From Gemella morbillorum (GTDB lineage Bacteria; Bacillota; Bacilli; Staphylococcales; Gemellaceae): DNA of 64,000 nt. Position 1 is the first letter of the stretch. The number at the start of each line of letters is the position of its first letter. The stretch lies in contig NZ_LS483440.1 of assembly GCF_900476045.1 (NCBI RefSeq), positions 558,001 through 622,000 on the forward strand, given 5' to 3'. Made by a program: the position numbers and the translations under genes. The notes beneath the pieces were generated by a model, which did not search any database, had not been told where the DNA came from, and was given only the letters and a program-made list of their open reading frames with translations. This document shows, piece by piece, positions 17,655 through 26,867 of the stretch.

Positions 17655-19805
17655 GTGAAATTACTAAAGTATTTAAAAGGCTTTAAAATTGCAATACTAA
17701 GTCTAGTAGTAGTTTTAGGAGTGCGTGTTGTTGCAGAATTAGCACTCCCAACATATACTAGTAATATAGTAGATACAGGTATTCAACAAAGTGGTATTGA
17801 AGATGCTGTACCTAGCAAAATTAGTGAAAAATCACTAAATACTCTGGAACTGTTTATGTCAGACGATGAAATAAAACAAGTTACAGAAAATTATACAAAA
17901 GATGGGAATACCTATATTTTAAATAATGTTTCTGATGAAACTCGTATGAAATTAAATAATATCTTTAAAGAAACAATGACTGTTGTTCTTGGAGCAAAAT
18001 CAAATAATACAGATTTAAATCAAATAGCGCAAGGTGTACAGGCTGGGGTAGTTTCAAAAGATACATTAACTGATCAAAGGAAAAAAGTTATTAGTGAATT
18101 AGGAAATTCAGCTGATATGATGACAAAACAAGGTGGAATAAGTTTTGTAAAAGAAGAATATAAACAAGTAGGAATAGATACTAATGAAATTAGAACTAAT
18201 TATCTAAAAGAAGTTGGGTTAATGATGATTTTTATGACGTTCATTTCTGGGCTTGGAAGTATTATTTCAAACTTTATTTCAAGCCGTATATCTGCTAAAG
18301 TAGCATTTAATTTACGAGAAAAACTTTATAATAAGGTGTTGTCATTTTCTAAACAAGATATTGATAAATTTTCAACTGCATCGTTAATTACCCGCAGTAC
18401 AAATGATATTCAACAAATACAAAATGCTTTAAATATGTTTTTATTTATCGCATTTTATGCTCCAATGATGGCACTTTGGGGAATTTACAAAGTTACTCAA
18501 ACTGATACTGGTATGACTTGGATTATAGCAGTAGGTGTTGGTTTGTTAGGGCTACTACTAGGAATAATTACATTTTTAGTAATGCCAAAATTTAAAATAA
18601 TGCAAAAATTAGTTGATAGGGTTAATCTTGTAACTCGCGAACTTTTAACAGGTATTTCAGTTATTCGAGTATTTGGTCGTGAAAAGCATGAAGAAGAGCG
18701 CTTTAATAAAGAAAATGTAATTTTAAGAAATAACCAGCTTTTTGTTAATAGAACTATGTCAGCATTATTCCCAGCAATTATATTAATTATGAATGGTATC
18801 TCATTACTTATAATCTGGATTGGTGGAAAAAATATTGATGCAGGAAGTATTCAAGTTGGAGATATGATGGCATTTATAACATATACTATGCAAATAGTTA
18901 TGTCATTCCTATTCTTTACATTCTTAATGATGCAATTGCCACGTGCGGAAGTAGCTGCAGGTCGTATAGACGAAGTATTAGGAACAGATATAACAGTTTT
19001 AGATAATGAGAATATTCAAGATGATATGCTTAGTAATGTACATGGTACTCTAAAATTTGAAGATGTTAGCTTTACATTTGATGGTGCAGATAGCCCGGTA
19101 TTAAGTAATATTACTTTTGAAGCGGAAGCAGGTAAAACTACAGCAATCATTGGAAGTACGGGTAGTGGTAAATCTACCTTATTACATTTAATACCACGTT
19201 ATTTTGATGCTACAGCAGGTAGAATTACTATTGATGGTGTTGATATTCGTGATGTAAGTATGAATAAATTACGTAATCTATTAGGATTTGTTCCTCAAAA
19301 AGGTGTCTTATTTAGCGGTACTATAGAGAGTAATATAAAATTTGGTGATGAAAATATTACTGATGAAGAGATGAAAACTGCTGCAGAAATTGCACAAGCT
19401 ACAGAGTTTATTCTTGCTAAAGAAGAAAAATACAATAGTGAAATTTCACAAGGTGGTTCAAATGTTTCGGGTGGACAAAAACAACGTTTATCTATTGCAC
19501 GTGCTTTAGCAAAAAATCCTAAAATTCTTCTTTTTGATGATAGTTTTTCAGCACTTGATTATAAAACAGATGTTAAATTAAGAAAAACTTTAAAAGAAAA
19601 AATGAAGGATACAACAACAATTATTGTTGCTCAGCGTATAGCAACGATTTTACATGCTGATAAAATTATCGTAATGAATGAAGGGCGTGTTGTTGGAGAA
19701 GGTAAACACAAGGAATTATTGAGTAGTTGTCCAACTTATTTAGAAATCGCAGAAAGTCAGCTTAGTGAAGAAGAATTAGCGAAAGGAGGAAATACTCATG
19801 AGTAA
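17655..19805 (+). CDS. ABC exporter half-transporter, subunit 1 (degenerate ATPase site)
   Basis: This 716-residue fused membrane/ATPase protein is one half of a heterodimeric exporter. Six membrane helices are expected. Between helices 1 and 2 lies a roughly 130-residue insertion (about 35-180), probably extracytoplasmic. The ATPase has Walker A GSTGSGKST (about 500), signature NVSGGQKQR (about 603) and Walker B ILLFDDS, where Asp replaces the catalytic Glu. So its own site is likely inactive, while its intact signature serves the partner. GTG start, coupled to the marR stop. It overlaps the second half by 8 bases. Confidence 0.92.
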   Translation: MKLLKYLKGFKIAILSLVVVLGVRVVAELALPTYTSNIVDTGIQQSGIEDAVPSKISEKSLNTLELFMSDDEIKQVTENYTKDGNTYILNNVSDETRMKLNNIFKETMTVVLGAKSNNTDLNQIAQGVQAGVVSKDTLTDQRKKVISELGNSADMMTKQGGISFVKEEYKQVGIDTNEIRTNYLKEVGLMMIFMTFISGLGSIISNFISSRISAKVAFNLREKLYNKVLSFSKQDIDKFSTASLITRSTNDIQQIQNALNMFLFIAFYAPMMALWGIYKVTQTDTGMTWIIAVGVGLLGLLLGIITFLVMPKFKIMQKLVDRVNLVTRELLTGISVIRVFGREKHEEERFNKENVILRNNQLFVNRTMSALFPAIILIMNGISLLIIWIGGKNIDAGSIQVGDMMAFITYTMQIVMSFLFFTFLMMQLPRAEVAAGRIDEVLGTDITVLDNENIQDDMLSNVHGTLKFEDVSFTFDGADSPVLSNITFEAEAGKTTAIIGSTGSGKSTLLHLIPRYFDATAGRITIDGVDIRDVSMNKLRNLLGFVPQKGVLFSGTIESNIKFGDENITDEEMKTAAEIAQATEFILAKEEKYNSEISQGGSNVSGGQKQRLSIARALAKNPKILLFDDSFSALDYKTDVKLRKTLKEKMKDTTTIIVAQRIATILHADKIIVMNEGRVVGEGKHKELLSSCPTYLEIAESQLSEEELAKGGNTHE

Positions 19806-21588
19806 AGAGAAAAAACAAAAACGTTCGGATGATTTTGGAAAAACATTAAAACGTATTATAAAATTAATTTTTAAAAAGTACATGATTTCGAGTATATTGG
19901 TAGTTTTATTCGCCTTAATAAGTACTGTGTTTGGTATAGTAGGTCCTAAAATTATGGGACAAGCTACAACAAAGCTTTTTGAGGGATTAGTAGCCAAAAT
20001 TAATAATACTGGTGGAATTGATTTTGAAAAAATTGCAGGAATCTTGTTAACAGTACTAGGATTATATGTATTATCTTCTATGTTTATGTTTGTTGAAGGA
20101 TGGCTTATGAGTAATATCTCTCAACGCCTTACATACGATATAAGAAAAGATATTAGTAAAAAGATTAATACATTACCAATGGGATATTTTGAACAGCGTA
20201 CAGTTGGTGAAACATTGTCACGTGTAACAAACGATGTTGATACACTTGGGCAATCATTAAACCAAAGTTTCACACAGATTATTGCTAACAGTGCAACAGT
20301 TCTTGGGGTACTTGTAATGATGTTTACTATAAGTCCGCTTATGACACTTATAGCAATAGCATTAATACCAATTTCAGGTATTTTATTAGGGATTTTAACA
20401 AAAATGAGTCAAAAATATTTCACAGGACAGCAAAAAGCGTTAGCTGATGTTAATGGACAAGTAGAAGAAAGTTATGCTGGACAAAATATTATTGTAGCAT
20501 TTAATCATAAGGATAAAAGTATAAAAGAATTTAATACAAAAAATTCGGATTTATATACATCTTCATGGAAGGCAAATTTCTTATCAGGCCTTATGTTTCC
20601 GGTAATTAATTTTGTAGGAAATTTAGGTTATGTAGGAATAGTATTTTCAGGTGGATTATTGGTTGCAAAAGGTACAATTGGTGTAGGGGATATTCAGGCA
20701 TTTATTCAATACATACGTAATTTTACTCAACCAATAGGGCAAATCGCTCAGTCAATGACAGAAATTCAAAAAATGGCTGCAGCAGGAGCGAGAGTTTTTG
20801 AGTTTTTAGATGCTGAAGATGAGGTACCAGTAGAAAATTCAGAAACAATTGTTGTTAAAGAAGGTAATGTTGTATTCGACCATGTTAAATTTGGATATGT
20901 TGAAGATCAAATTATTATTAAAAACTTCACTAGTGATGTGAAAAAAGGTGAGATGATTGCAATAGTTGGTCCGACAGGAGCAGGCAAAACTACCATGGTT
21001 AAACTTCTTATGAGATTTTACGATATTAATGGGGGAAAAATTTCTATAGATGGTCGTGATATTACATCGTTAAGTCGAGAAGAATTACGTTCATATTTTA
21101 CAATGGTTCTTCAAGATACTTGGTTATTTAGAGGAACGATTATGGAGAATATTCGATATGGGCGTTTGGATGCTACTGATGAAGAGGTTATAGAAGCTGC
21201 AAAAGCTGCACATATTCATCATTTTATTAAGACTTTACCTGGAGGATATGATATGGAACTTAATGAAGAGGCTTCAAATATTTCTCAAGGACAAAAACAA
21301 TTACTAACGATTGCACGTGCAATTCTCGCTAATAAACCAATCTTAATTCTTGATGAAGCGACCTCAAGTGTTGATACACGAACAGAAGTATTAATTCAAA
21401 AAGCGATGAATAAACTGATGGAAGGACGTACGACATTTGTAATTGCACATCGTTTATCAACTATTAGAAATGCAGATAAGATACTGGTTTTAAAAGATGG
21501 AGATATTATTGAGCAAGGAAATCATAATGAACTTTTAGCACAAAAAGGTTTTTACTCAGAATTATATCAAAGCCAATTTGCAGAATAA
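19798..21588 (+). CDS. ABC exporter half-transporter, subunit 2
   Basis: This 596-residue partner of the preceding half-transporter has six membrane helices, then an ATPase domain: Walker A GPTGAGKTT (about 391), signature NISQGQKQL (changed, SQGQ for SGGQ) and Walker B LILDEATSSVD with the catalytic Glu. With subunit 1 this gives one good and one poor ATP site, as in LmrCD and BmrCD-type multidrug exporters. The substrate is unknown; drug or peptide efflux is an inference from family and MarR control. Start overlaps the previous gene behind AAAGGAGG. Confidence 0.93.
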   Translation: MSKEKKQKRSDDFGKTLKRIIKLIFKKYMISSILVVLFALISTVFGIVGPKIMGQATTKLFEGLVAKINNTGGIDFEKIAGILLTVLGLYVLSSMFMFVEGWLMSNISQRLTYDIRKDISKKINTLPMGYFEQRTVGETLSRVTNDVDTLGQSLNQSFTQIIANSATVLGVLVMMFTISPLMTLIAIALIPISGILLGILTKMSQKYFTGQQKALADVNGQVEESYAGQNIIVAFNHKDKSIKEFNTKNSDLYTSSWKANFLSGLMFPVINFVGNLGYVGIVFSGGLLVAKGTIGVGDIQAFIQYIRNFTQPIGQIAQSMTEIQKMAAAGARVFEFLDAEDEVPVENSETIVVKEGNVVFDHVKFGYVEDQIIIKNFTSDVKKGEMIAIVGPTGAGKTTMVKLLMRFYDINGGKISIDGRDITSLSREELRSYFTMVLQDTWLFRGTIMENIRYGRLDATDEEVIEAAKAAHIHHFIKTLPGGYDMELNEEASNISQGQKQLLTIARAILANKPILILDEATSSVDTRTEVLIQKAMNKLMEGRTTFVIAHRLSTIRNADKILVLKDGDIIEQGNHNELLAQKGFYSELYQSQFAE

Positions 21589-21593
21589 TTCAA

Positions 21594-21640
21594 GAAAGGC
21601 GTTTAGAGAATTATCTCTAGATGTCTTTTGATTTTATTTT
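21594..21640 (+). terminator. Terminator of exporter operon
   Basis: A 14-pair stem, aaaggcgtttagag / ctctagatgtcttt (including G-U pairs), is followed by a T-rich tail. Confidence 0.8.
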
Positions 21641-21641
21641 T

Positions 21642-21691
21642 TTGACAAGATATATTTAATTTAGTACAATTATCTCATATTCGAGATAATT
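21642..21691 (+). promoter_or_regulatory. Promoter with MhqR-type operator
   Basis: TTGACA (21642-21647) and TACAAT (21665-21670) are 17 bases apart. A perfect dyad AATTATCTC / GAGATAATT (21668-21691) overlaps the -10 box. Its core closely resembles the published MhqR box of B. subtilis (tATCTcgaAtTCgAGATa), recalled from the literature. Confidence 0.8.
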
Positions 21692-21712
21692 ATACAAAAT
21701 AGGAGTATGTGA

Positions 21713-22120
21713 ATGAATAATGAATTTAACGCTGTTATCGGAATTTTGAAAGCGAGTAATTTATTGGTAGATGATTTAAAGAAGACTTTAAAAAATTATC
21801 CAATAAATACGACTGAATTTTCTGTTATGGAGTTTCTATACAGCAAAGGAGAAAAAAGTATTCAAGAAATACGAGATAGAATTTTACTTGCGAGTGGTAG
21901 TGCGACATATGTCGTAGATAATTTAGAAAAGAAAGGTTATGTTAATAGAATAGTCAATGAAACTGATAAAAGGGTAACATATATAAAGTTGACTAGAGAA
22001 GGAAAAGATTTAATTAACAATATTTTTCCAATGCATAAAAAAAATACTAAAAAGATTTTTAGTGATTTGAGTAATGAGGAGTTAGTTACATTGAAAAAAA
22101 TATTAAAGAAAATTAATTAA
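21713..22120 (+). CDS. MarR family repressor, MhqR-like
   Basis: This 135-residue winged-helix protein has HTH region SIQEIRDRILLASGSATYVV (about 50-70) and wing NETDKRVTYIKLT. Its promoter contains a near-consensus MhqR operator, so it probably represses itself and the following flavin oxidoreductase. In B. subtilis such regulators answer to quinones and electrophiles. That the signal is the same here is inference. It lacks an obvious redox Cys: no Cys is present at all, which argues against OhrR. Confidence 0.85.
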   Translation: MNNEFNAVIGILKASNLLVDDLKKTLKNYPINTTEFSVMEFLYSKGEKSIQEIRDRILLASGSATYVVDNLEKKGYVNRIVNETDKRVTYIKLTREGKDLINNIFPMHKKNTKKIFSDLSNEELVTLKKILKKIN

Positions 22121-22142
22121 AGGTAATATATTTTTCATAAAA

Positions 22143-22160
22143 TTAGTATCTCGAAACTAA
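22143..22160. promoter_or_regulatory. Second possible MhqR-like site before the oxidoreductase
   Basis: TTAGTATCTCGAAACTAA carries one ATCTCGA half-site within weak TTAGT/ACTAA symmetry, 20 bases before the LLM oxidoreductase start. Its role is uncertain. Confidence 0.35.
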
Positions 22161-22179
22161 AGAAATATAGGAGGATATA

Positions 22180-23226
22180 ATGGTAGAGCTAGGAATTAGT
22201 ACATTTGGAGAAACAACAGAAATAGAAGGGACAGGAATAACACCTACACATGATGAACGTATTAGAAATATGGTAGAAGAGGTAAAACTTGCTGATAAAG
22301 TTGGATTAGATATATACGCAATAGGAGAACATCATAGAGAAGATTTTGCAGTATCAGCACCTGAAATATTGTTGGCAGCTGGCGCAGCAGTTACAAAGAA
22401 TATAAAATTAAGTTCAGCGGTAACAGTTTTATCATCTGCTGATCCTATAAGGGTGTATCAACAGTACGCAACAATAGATGCTATTTCAAATGGAAGAGCA
22501 GAGATTATGGTAGGTCGTGGGTCTTTTACAGAATCATTTCCTTTGTTTGGTTATGATTTAGCAGATTACGAAGAATTATTTGATGAAAAACTAGCAATGT
22601 TAGAGAAAATTAGAGCTAATGAAAAGTTGATATGGGAAGGAAAACATACTCAAAAGGTAGAAAATAAGGGGGTATATCCTAGAAGTGTTCAAGAGGATTT
22701 ACCAATCTGGGTAGCAACAGGAGGGAATACTGAATCAACTATTAAAATAGCACAAAAAGGATTACCAATAGCATATGCAATAATTGACGGTCAGTATAAA
22801 GCTTTCAAGGGGTTAATTGACTATTATAAAGCTATAGGAAGACACTCTGGTTTTGATGAAAATCGTCTAAAAGTTGCTTCACACTCATGGGGATTTATAG
22901 CTGAAAGTGATGAAGAGGCGATTAAGAAATATTTCTATCCAACAAAACAAGTAGTGGACGCAATCTCAAAAGATAGACCTTTTTGGAGACCACTTACATT
23001 TGAACAATACTTAAATAATGTTGGTCCAGATGGATCTATGTTAGTAGGTAGTCCAGAAACTGTAGCGAATAAACTTATTGATATGATTGAAACATTAAGA
23101 TTAGATAGATTTATGCTACATCTTCCGTTAGGATCTATGCCACATGAAGATATAATGAAGGCTATAAGATTATTTGGAGAAGAAGTAGCACCAAGAGTTA
23201 GAGAATATTTTAAAAACAAAAAATGA
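22180..23226 (+). CDS. LLM class flavin-dependent oxidoreductase
   Basis: This 348-residue enzyme has the bacterial luciferase/F420-FMN monooxygenase fold. Family features include IGEHHREDFAVSAPEILLAA near residues 50-70, and GRAEIMVGRGSF. It probably oxidises or breaks down a small organic compound with reduced FMN. It sits under an MhqR-like repressor, so a role in quinone or electrophile tolerance is plausible. A strong AGGAGG site precedes the start. The exact substrate is unknown. Confidence 0.85.
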   Translation: MVELGISTFGETTEIEGTGITPTHDERIRNMVEEVKLADKVGLDIYAIGEHHREDFAVSAPEILLAAGAAVTKNIKLSSAVTVLSSADPIRVYQQYATIDAISNGRAEIMVGRGSFTESFPLFGYDLADYEELFDEKLAMLEKIRANEKLIWEGKHTQKVENKGVYPRSVQEDLPIWVATGGNTESTIKIAQKGLPIAYAIIDGQYKAFKGLIDYYKAIGRHSGFDENRLKVASHSWGFIAESDEEAIKKYFYPTKQVVDAISKDRPFWRPLTFEQYLNNVGPDGSMLVGSPETVANKLIDMIETLRLDRFMLHLPLGSMPHEDIMKAIRLFGEEVAPRVREYFKNKK

Positions 23227-23354
23227 AATATTTAGACATTTGAAGTGTGGAAATTTCTTTTCTGAATATCAGAGAATCTATTTATCTAAAAAATGATAAA
23301 AAGTATAGACCTGTGTTATAATATATAATAAATAAAAAATGGAGTATATGATAG

Positions 23355-24038
23355 ATGACTTTAAATAGATATAAATATTTACTTTTTGATTTAGATGATA
23401 CATTGTTAAATTTCCAACAAGCACAGGAACTGGCATTTAAAAAATTATTAGAAGATGAAAATATAGAGTATAGTTATAAATTATTTGAACAATACGAAAA
23501 AATAAATAAAGCTCTTTGGCGTCGTTTTGAAAAGGGAGAATTGGCGAACACGGAAGTAACAAGACAGCGCTTTATTCAATTTTTTGAACAATTTGGTAAG
23601 AATGTGGATGGACGTGAAACAGATATTCGCTATAGATCATATTTGGCAGAAGGAAATCAGTTATTTGAGGGTGTGGTAGATATGCTGGAAAAGCTCCATA
23701 AAACACATAAATTATATATAGCTTCAAATGGAATAGGAGTTACTCAACACACGCGGCTAAAAAATAATGATTTGAATAAGTATTTTGAAAAGATTTTTAT
23801 TTCAGAAGAATTAGGTAGTAAAAAGCCGGATAGGGAGTTCTTTGAAAAGATTTTTGTCGAAGTAGGCGTTGAAAGTAAAGGAGAAGTATTAATGATTGGA
23901 GATACTTTGACCTCAGATATATTAGGAGCTAACAATATAGGAATAGATAGCTGTTTAGTCGATATTCATAATGTGGAAAATAGTGAGATAATACCAACAT
24001 ATAAAATTAATAAAACTATAGATATATTAGAATTATAA
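23355..24038 (+). CDS. HAD family hydrolase, YjjG-like pyrimidine nucleotidase
   Basis: This 227-residue HAD phosphatase has motif I FDLDDTLLNF (residues 11-20), motif II SNG, motif III in GSKKPDREFF and motif IV GDTLTSDILGA. YjjG-type members remove phosphate from noncanonical pyrimidine nucleotides, a house-cleaning role. The best match is to that subgroup by length and motif wording. It has its own promoter-like sequence (ttataat) 40 bases upstream and converges with the next gene over a shared terminator. Confidence 0.85.
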   Translation: MTLNRYKYLLFDLDDTLLNFQQAQELAFKKLLEDENIEYSYKLFEQYEKINKALWRRFEKGELANTEVTRQRFIQFFEQFGKNVDGRETDIRYRSYLAEGNQLFEGVVDMLEKLHKTHKLYIASNGIGVTQHTRLKNNDLNKYFEKIFISEELGSKKPDREFFEKIFVEVGVESKGEVLMIGDTLTSDILGANNIGIDSCLVDIHNVENSEIIPTYKINKTIDILEL

Positions 24039-24052
24039 AAATTGATATAAAA

Positions 24053-24090
24053 ATAAGGAGCGAATCTTATTTCAAGATACGCTCTTTTTG
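24053..24090. terminator. Bidirectional terminator
   Basis: Stem gagcgaatctt / aagatacgctc (one mismatch) with Ts after it on the plus strand and As before it, between convergent genes. Confidence 0.8.
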
Positions 24091-24093
24091 TTA

Positions 24094-24993
24094 TTAATGC
24101 TTATTGAAAGAAGTATTTTCCAATGCAACAAAACAGTGTTCTATTCCATATTCTTTTTCTAATAGTATTTTTATATTTTCGACAATAGTGTAGTCTTTAT
24201 TTATGCTATATTCATTTAAAAGTATGTGCATAGCAGCATTTGTTTCGTTTGTATCAGTATGCCAAATATGGAATTCATGTATATTAGCAACGCCTTCTAT
24301 TTCACTGATTTTTTCATAGATTTCAGTAGTATTTAAAGTAGTTCCTTCCATCAAAATAATATAAGAAGAACGAGTAATTTTAAAACCACCTCTAAAAAGA
24401 ATGATTGTTATAATTATACTCATAATTATATCAACAACGATATAACCTGTAAAATATATTATTGTTGAAGAAATAATAATACCTACTGAGCTAATTAAGT
24501 CTCCTAAAAAATGCCATAAAGCACTTTGAATATTTAGGTTATCTTCTTTTTTCAAACTTTTAGTTAAGATAATAGTGATAACTACATTAAAAAGTAAGCC
24601 CACAGTAGAAATTATTAACATAGTTTTGAAATCAATATTTCTAGGATTATATAATCTCATAATTGCTTCATAAAGAAGATAAATAGAAATTATAATAAGT
24701 GCAAGACCATTTATAAATGCAGCGATTATTTCTAGTCTAACAAAACCAAAGGTATAATGTTTATTTGGTTTTTTGGCGCTATATATCAGTGCGATTAAGC
24801 TGAAACCTAGAGCAGCAACATCGGAGAACATATGAAAAGAATCTCCAAGTAACGCAAGTGAATTAGAAATTATCCCCCCTATATATTCTAATAGAGCGAA
24901 TGCAGTAGTTAATATTAAAGATGTATAAAGTATTTTTTTAGAATATTGTTGTATTTTGTAATGTTTTTTATGATGAAAATTATATGTAATCAT
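24094..24993 (-). CDS. Cation diffusion facilitator (CzcD-like metal exporter)
   Basis: This 299-residue CDF transporter exchanges Zn2+ or a similar divalent metal for protons. About six helices are seen. Metal-site motifs are LGDSFHMFSD (helix 2) and WHFLGDLISS (helix 5), both HxxxD. A C-terminal cytoplasmic metal-sensing domain follows from about residue 210 (EFHIWHTDTNETNAAMH). Zinc versus cobalt or manganese cannot be settled from sequence. It is monocistronic. Confidence 0.9.
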   Translation of the reverse strand: MITYNFHHKKHYKIQQYSKKILYTSLILTTAFALLEYIGGIISNSLALLGDSFHMFSDVAALGFSLIALIYSAKKPNKHYTFGFVRLEIIAAFINGLALIIISIYLLYEAIMRLYNPRNIDFKTMLIISTVGLLFNVVITIILTKSLKKEDNLNIQSALWHFLGDLISSVGIIISSTIIYFTGYIVVDIIMSIIITIILFRGGFKITRSSYIILMEGTTLNTTEIYEKISEIEGVANIHEFHIWHTDTNETNAAMHILLNEYSINKDYTIVENIKILLEKEYGIEHCFVALENTSFNKH

Positions 24994-25187
24994 AGCATAT
25001 CCTCCATATATTATAATATTATATCTGAAATGTGTCGTTATTGCAACAAAATGCGACTGGTACTAATTATAAGTATAAAACGATGTGAAATGAAATAAAC
25101 TTAATTAAATATATAGAGCTTAGTGTTGATTTTTGTATTTTGCTTTGATAAAATTAATAGTAATAAAAGATAGAAGGTGAGATAGCT

Positions 25188-25832
25188 ATGAGAATTTTAT
25201 GTATAGGAGATAGTAATACTTGGGGGTATACACCAGAAACTGGTATAAGAATGGAGAAAAGATGGACAAAATTGTTAGAAGAATATCGTCCAGATGATAA
25301 AATAATAGAAGAAGCAATGAATGGTAGAACGGTTACCGCAAAAGACACAATTGTTCCAGTTCGTTGTGGAATTGACACCTTACCGATTTTGATGTTAAGT
25401 CACGTTCCGGTTGATTTAGTAATAATTATGCTAGGAACAAATGATTTGAAAAAGCAATTTAATCCAAGTGCAAAACATTTGGCTTTAGGAATAGAACAAT
25501 TTATTAAATATATTAGAAACCCACATTTGGCAGAGAATTACAAAATTCCTAAAATTTTAATTGTATCACCAGTTCCGTTACGAGATGAAATTGTTGAACG
25601 TCAAAGTTTGTTTGGCGAATTTGATGAAAATAGCTTAAAACAATCTAAGTTTTTAGCACAAACATATAAAGATGTTAGCGATAAATATGAAGTGGATTTC
25701 CTAAATGCAGGACGTGTAGCAGAAGCTTCGCTGATTGATTGTCTTCACTTAGATGAGAAAAATCACGAAAAACTTGCTAAATATATAGCAAGCAAGATAT
25801 CTGAAATATTAGATTATGAGGAAGCAAGATAA
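25188..25832 (+). CDS. SGNH/GDSL hydrolase
   Basis: This 214-residue esterase-type hydrolase has all SGNH blocks: CIGDSNTWG (residues 5-13, nucleophile Ser9), Gly in block II (NGRT), GTND (block III) and DCLHLDEKNH near the C-terminus (Asp/His). No signal peptide is seen, so it acts in the cytoplasm, perhaps as an arylesterase or acetyl-esterase. It has its own ribosome site (aaggtgag) and ends in a terminator shared with the opposite gene. Confidence 0.88.
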   Translation: MRILCIGDSNTWGYTPETGIRMEKRWTKLLEEYRPDDKIIEEAMNGRTVTAKDTIVPVRCGIDTLPILMLSHVPVDLVIIMLGTNDLKKQFNPSAKHLALGIEQFIKYIRNPHLAENYKIPKILIVSPVPLRDEIVERQSLFGEFDENSLKQSKFLAQTYKDVSDKYEVDFLNAGRVAEASLIDCLHLDEKNHEKLAKYIASKISEILDYEEAR

Positions 25833-25840
25833 TAAAATAA

Positions 25841-25884
25841 AAAACTCGAGCTTGATAATTTTTTATCAAGTTCGAGTTTTCTTA
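25841..25884. terminator. Bidirectional terminator
   Basis: A 17-bp stem, aaaactcgagcttgata / tatcaagttcgagtttt (one G-U pair), has a 6-base loop. Its right arm overlaps the 3' end of the minus-strand gene. Confidence 0.85.
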
Positions 25885-26765
25885 TATTGCTTATAGGAAA
25901 TATATCCTATGTAATAACCAAATAAAGTAATTGGAAAGAACAATAAGTTAATTTTCCCAAGTATAATATGGTTTGTTATAATTGTAGAAAAAATAATAAA
26001 ATATGTTCCAAGTATAAAGGTATTACCTGATTGTTTTATTAAAGTTATGTCAATTAAACTTATAATGTAGTTATATATGAATATAAAACAAATAATAAAT
26101 AAACAAGATATAATAATAGGTAAAGTAGAAACATTGATTAATATTGTTAAATTATTTAATATAATAAAACTACTTAGTATTAAAGTTAGTTGAATTATTC
26201 TTGAAACTAAACTATTAAAATTCATATCTTTAGCATGTAAACTCCTTGAAATAAAGCTAGGGAAAAGTTGACTTACAGTAAAAGCTAAAAATATAAACAA
26301 ATAGGCATAATTTATAAAAACAAGACCAAGCAAAAGAGCTAAAGTACGCCCTGTGTGAATATAACAAAAAGGTTCTGTTAGTTTTTTCATAATAAGTTGT
26401 TTTTTATCTGTTAGAATATATTCGGTTATATGCTGAACGCTAAAAATTACGCTAATTAAAATAAGTATAGCTAATAAATATTTTATGCTAAAATTATTAT
26501 TTGTTAACAATAGTAATAAGGCAATTATTTGTAATACAATAAATATTATATTTATATAAGAATTTTTTCCATATCTATTAAGATGAACAATTTCAATAGT
26601 CCAACAATTAAGAAAAATCATAAATATAACAATTAAATGAATAATATTTTTAAAGTTTATTTCATCTTCAATATAGAAATTTAATATTTTGATGAAACTT
26701 ATTGAAAAAACAATATCAAATAAAAGATTAAATATACCTTGTCTACTGAATAAAGAACAATTCAT
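25866..26765 (-). CDS. Polytopic membrane protein, LtrA-like
   Basis: This 299-residue protein is very hydrophobic, with about eight to ten membrane segments. The N-terminal phrase NLLFDIVFSISFIKI resembles the xLFFDLVFVxALxxL signature of low-temperature-requirement A (LtrA) proteins, and the overall layout agrees. The rest is divergent and rich in Ile/Leu/Asn. Its function is unknown. It is monocistronic and convergent with the SGNH hydrolase. Confidence 0.6.
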   Translation of the reverse strand: MNCSLFSRQGIFNLLFDIVFSISFIKILNFYIEDEINFKNIIHLIVIFMIFLNCWTIEIVHLNRYGKNSYINIIFIVLQIIALLLLLTNNNFSIKYLLAILILISVIFSVQHITEYILTDKKQLIMKKLTEPFCYIHTGRTLALLLGLVFINYAYLFIFLAFTVSQLFPSFISRSLHAKDMNFNSLVSRIIQLTLILSSFIILNNLTILINVSTLPIIISCLFIICFIFIYNYIISLIDITLIKQSGNTFILGTYFIIFSTIITNHIILGKINLLFFPITLFGYYIGYISYKQYKKTRT

Positions 26766-26814
26766 AAAATCCCTTTCTAAAATTAATTTTTTATAATATA
26801 ACTAATATTTTATC

Positions 26815-26856
26815 ATAAAAATAGGAAGAAGTAATCTTATTTTAAATTACTTCTTC
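26815..26856 (-). terminator. Terminator of amino-acid permease
   Basis: Stem gaagaagtaat / attacttcttc with a 10-base loop. On the minus strand it is followed by CTATTTTTA. Confidence 0.85.
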
Positions 26857-26867
26857 ATTATATGTAA

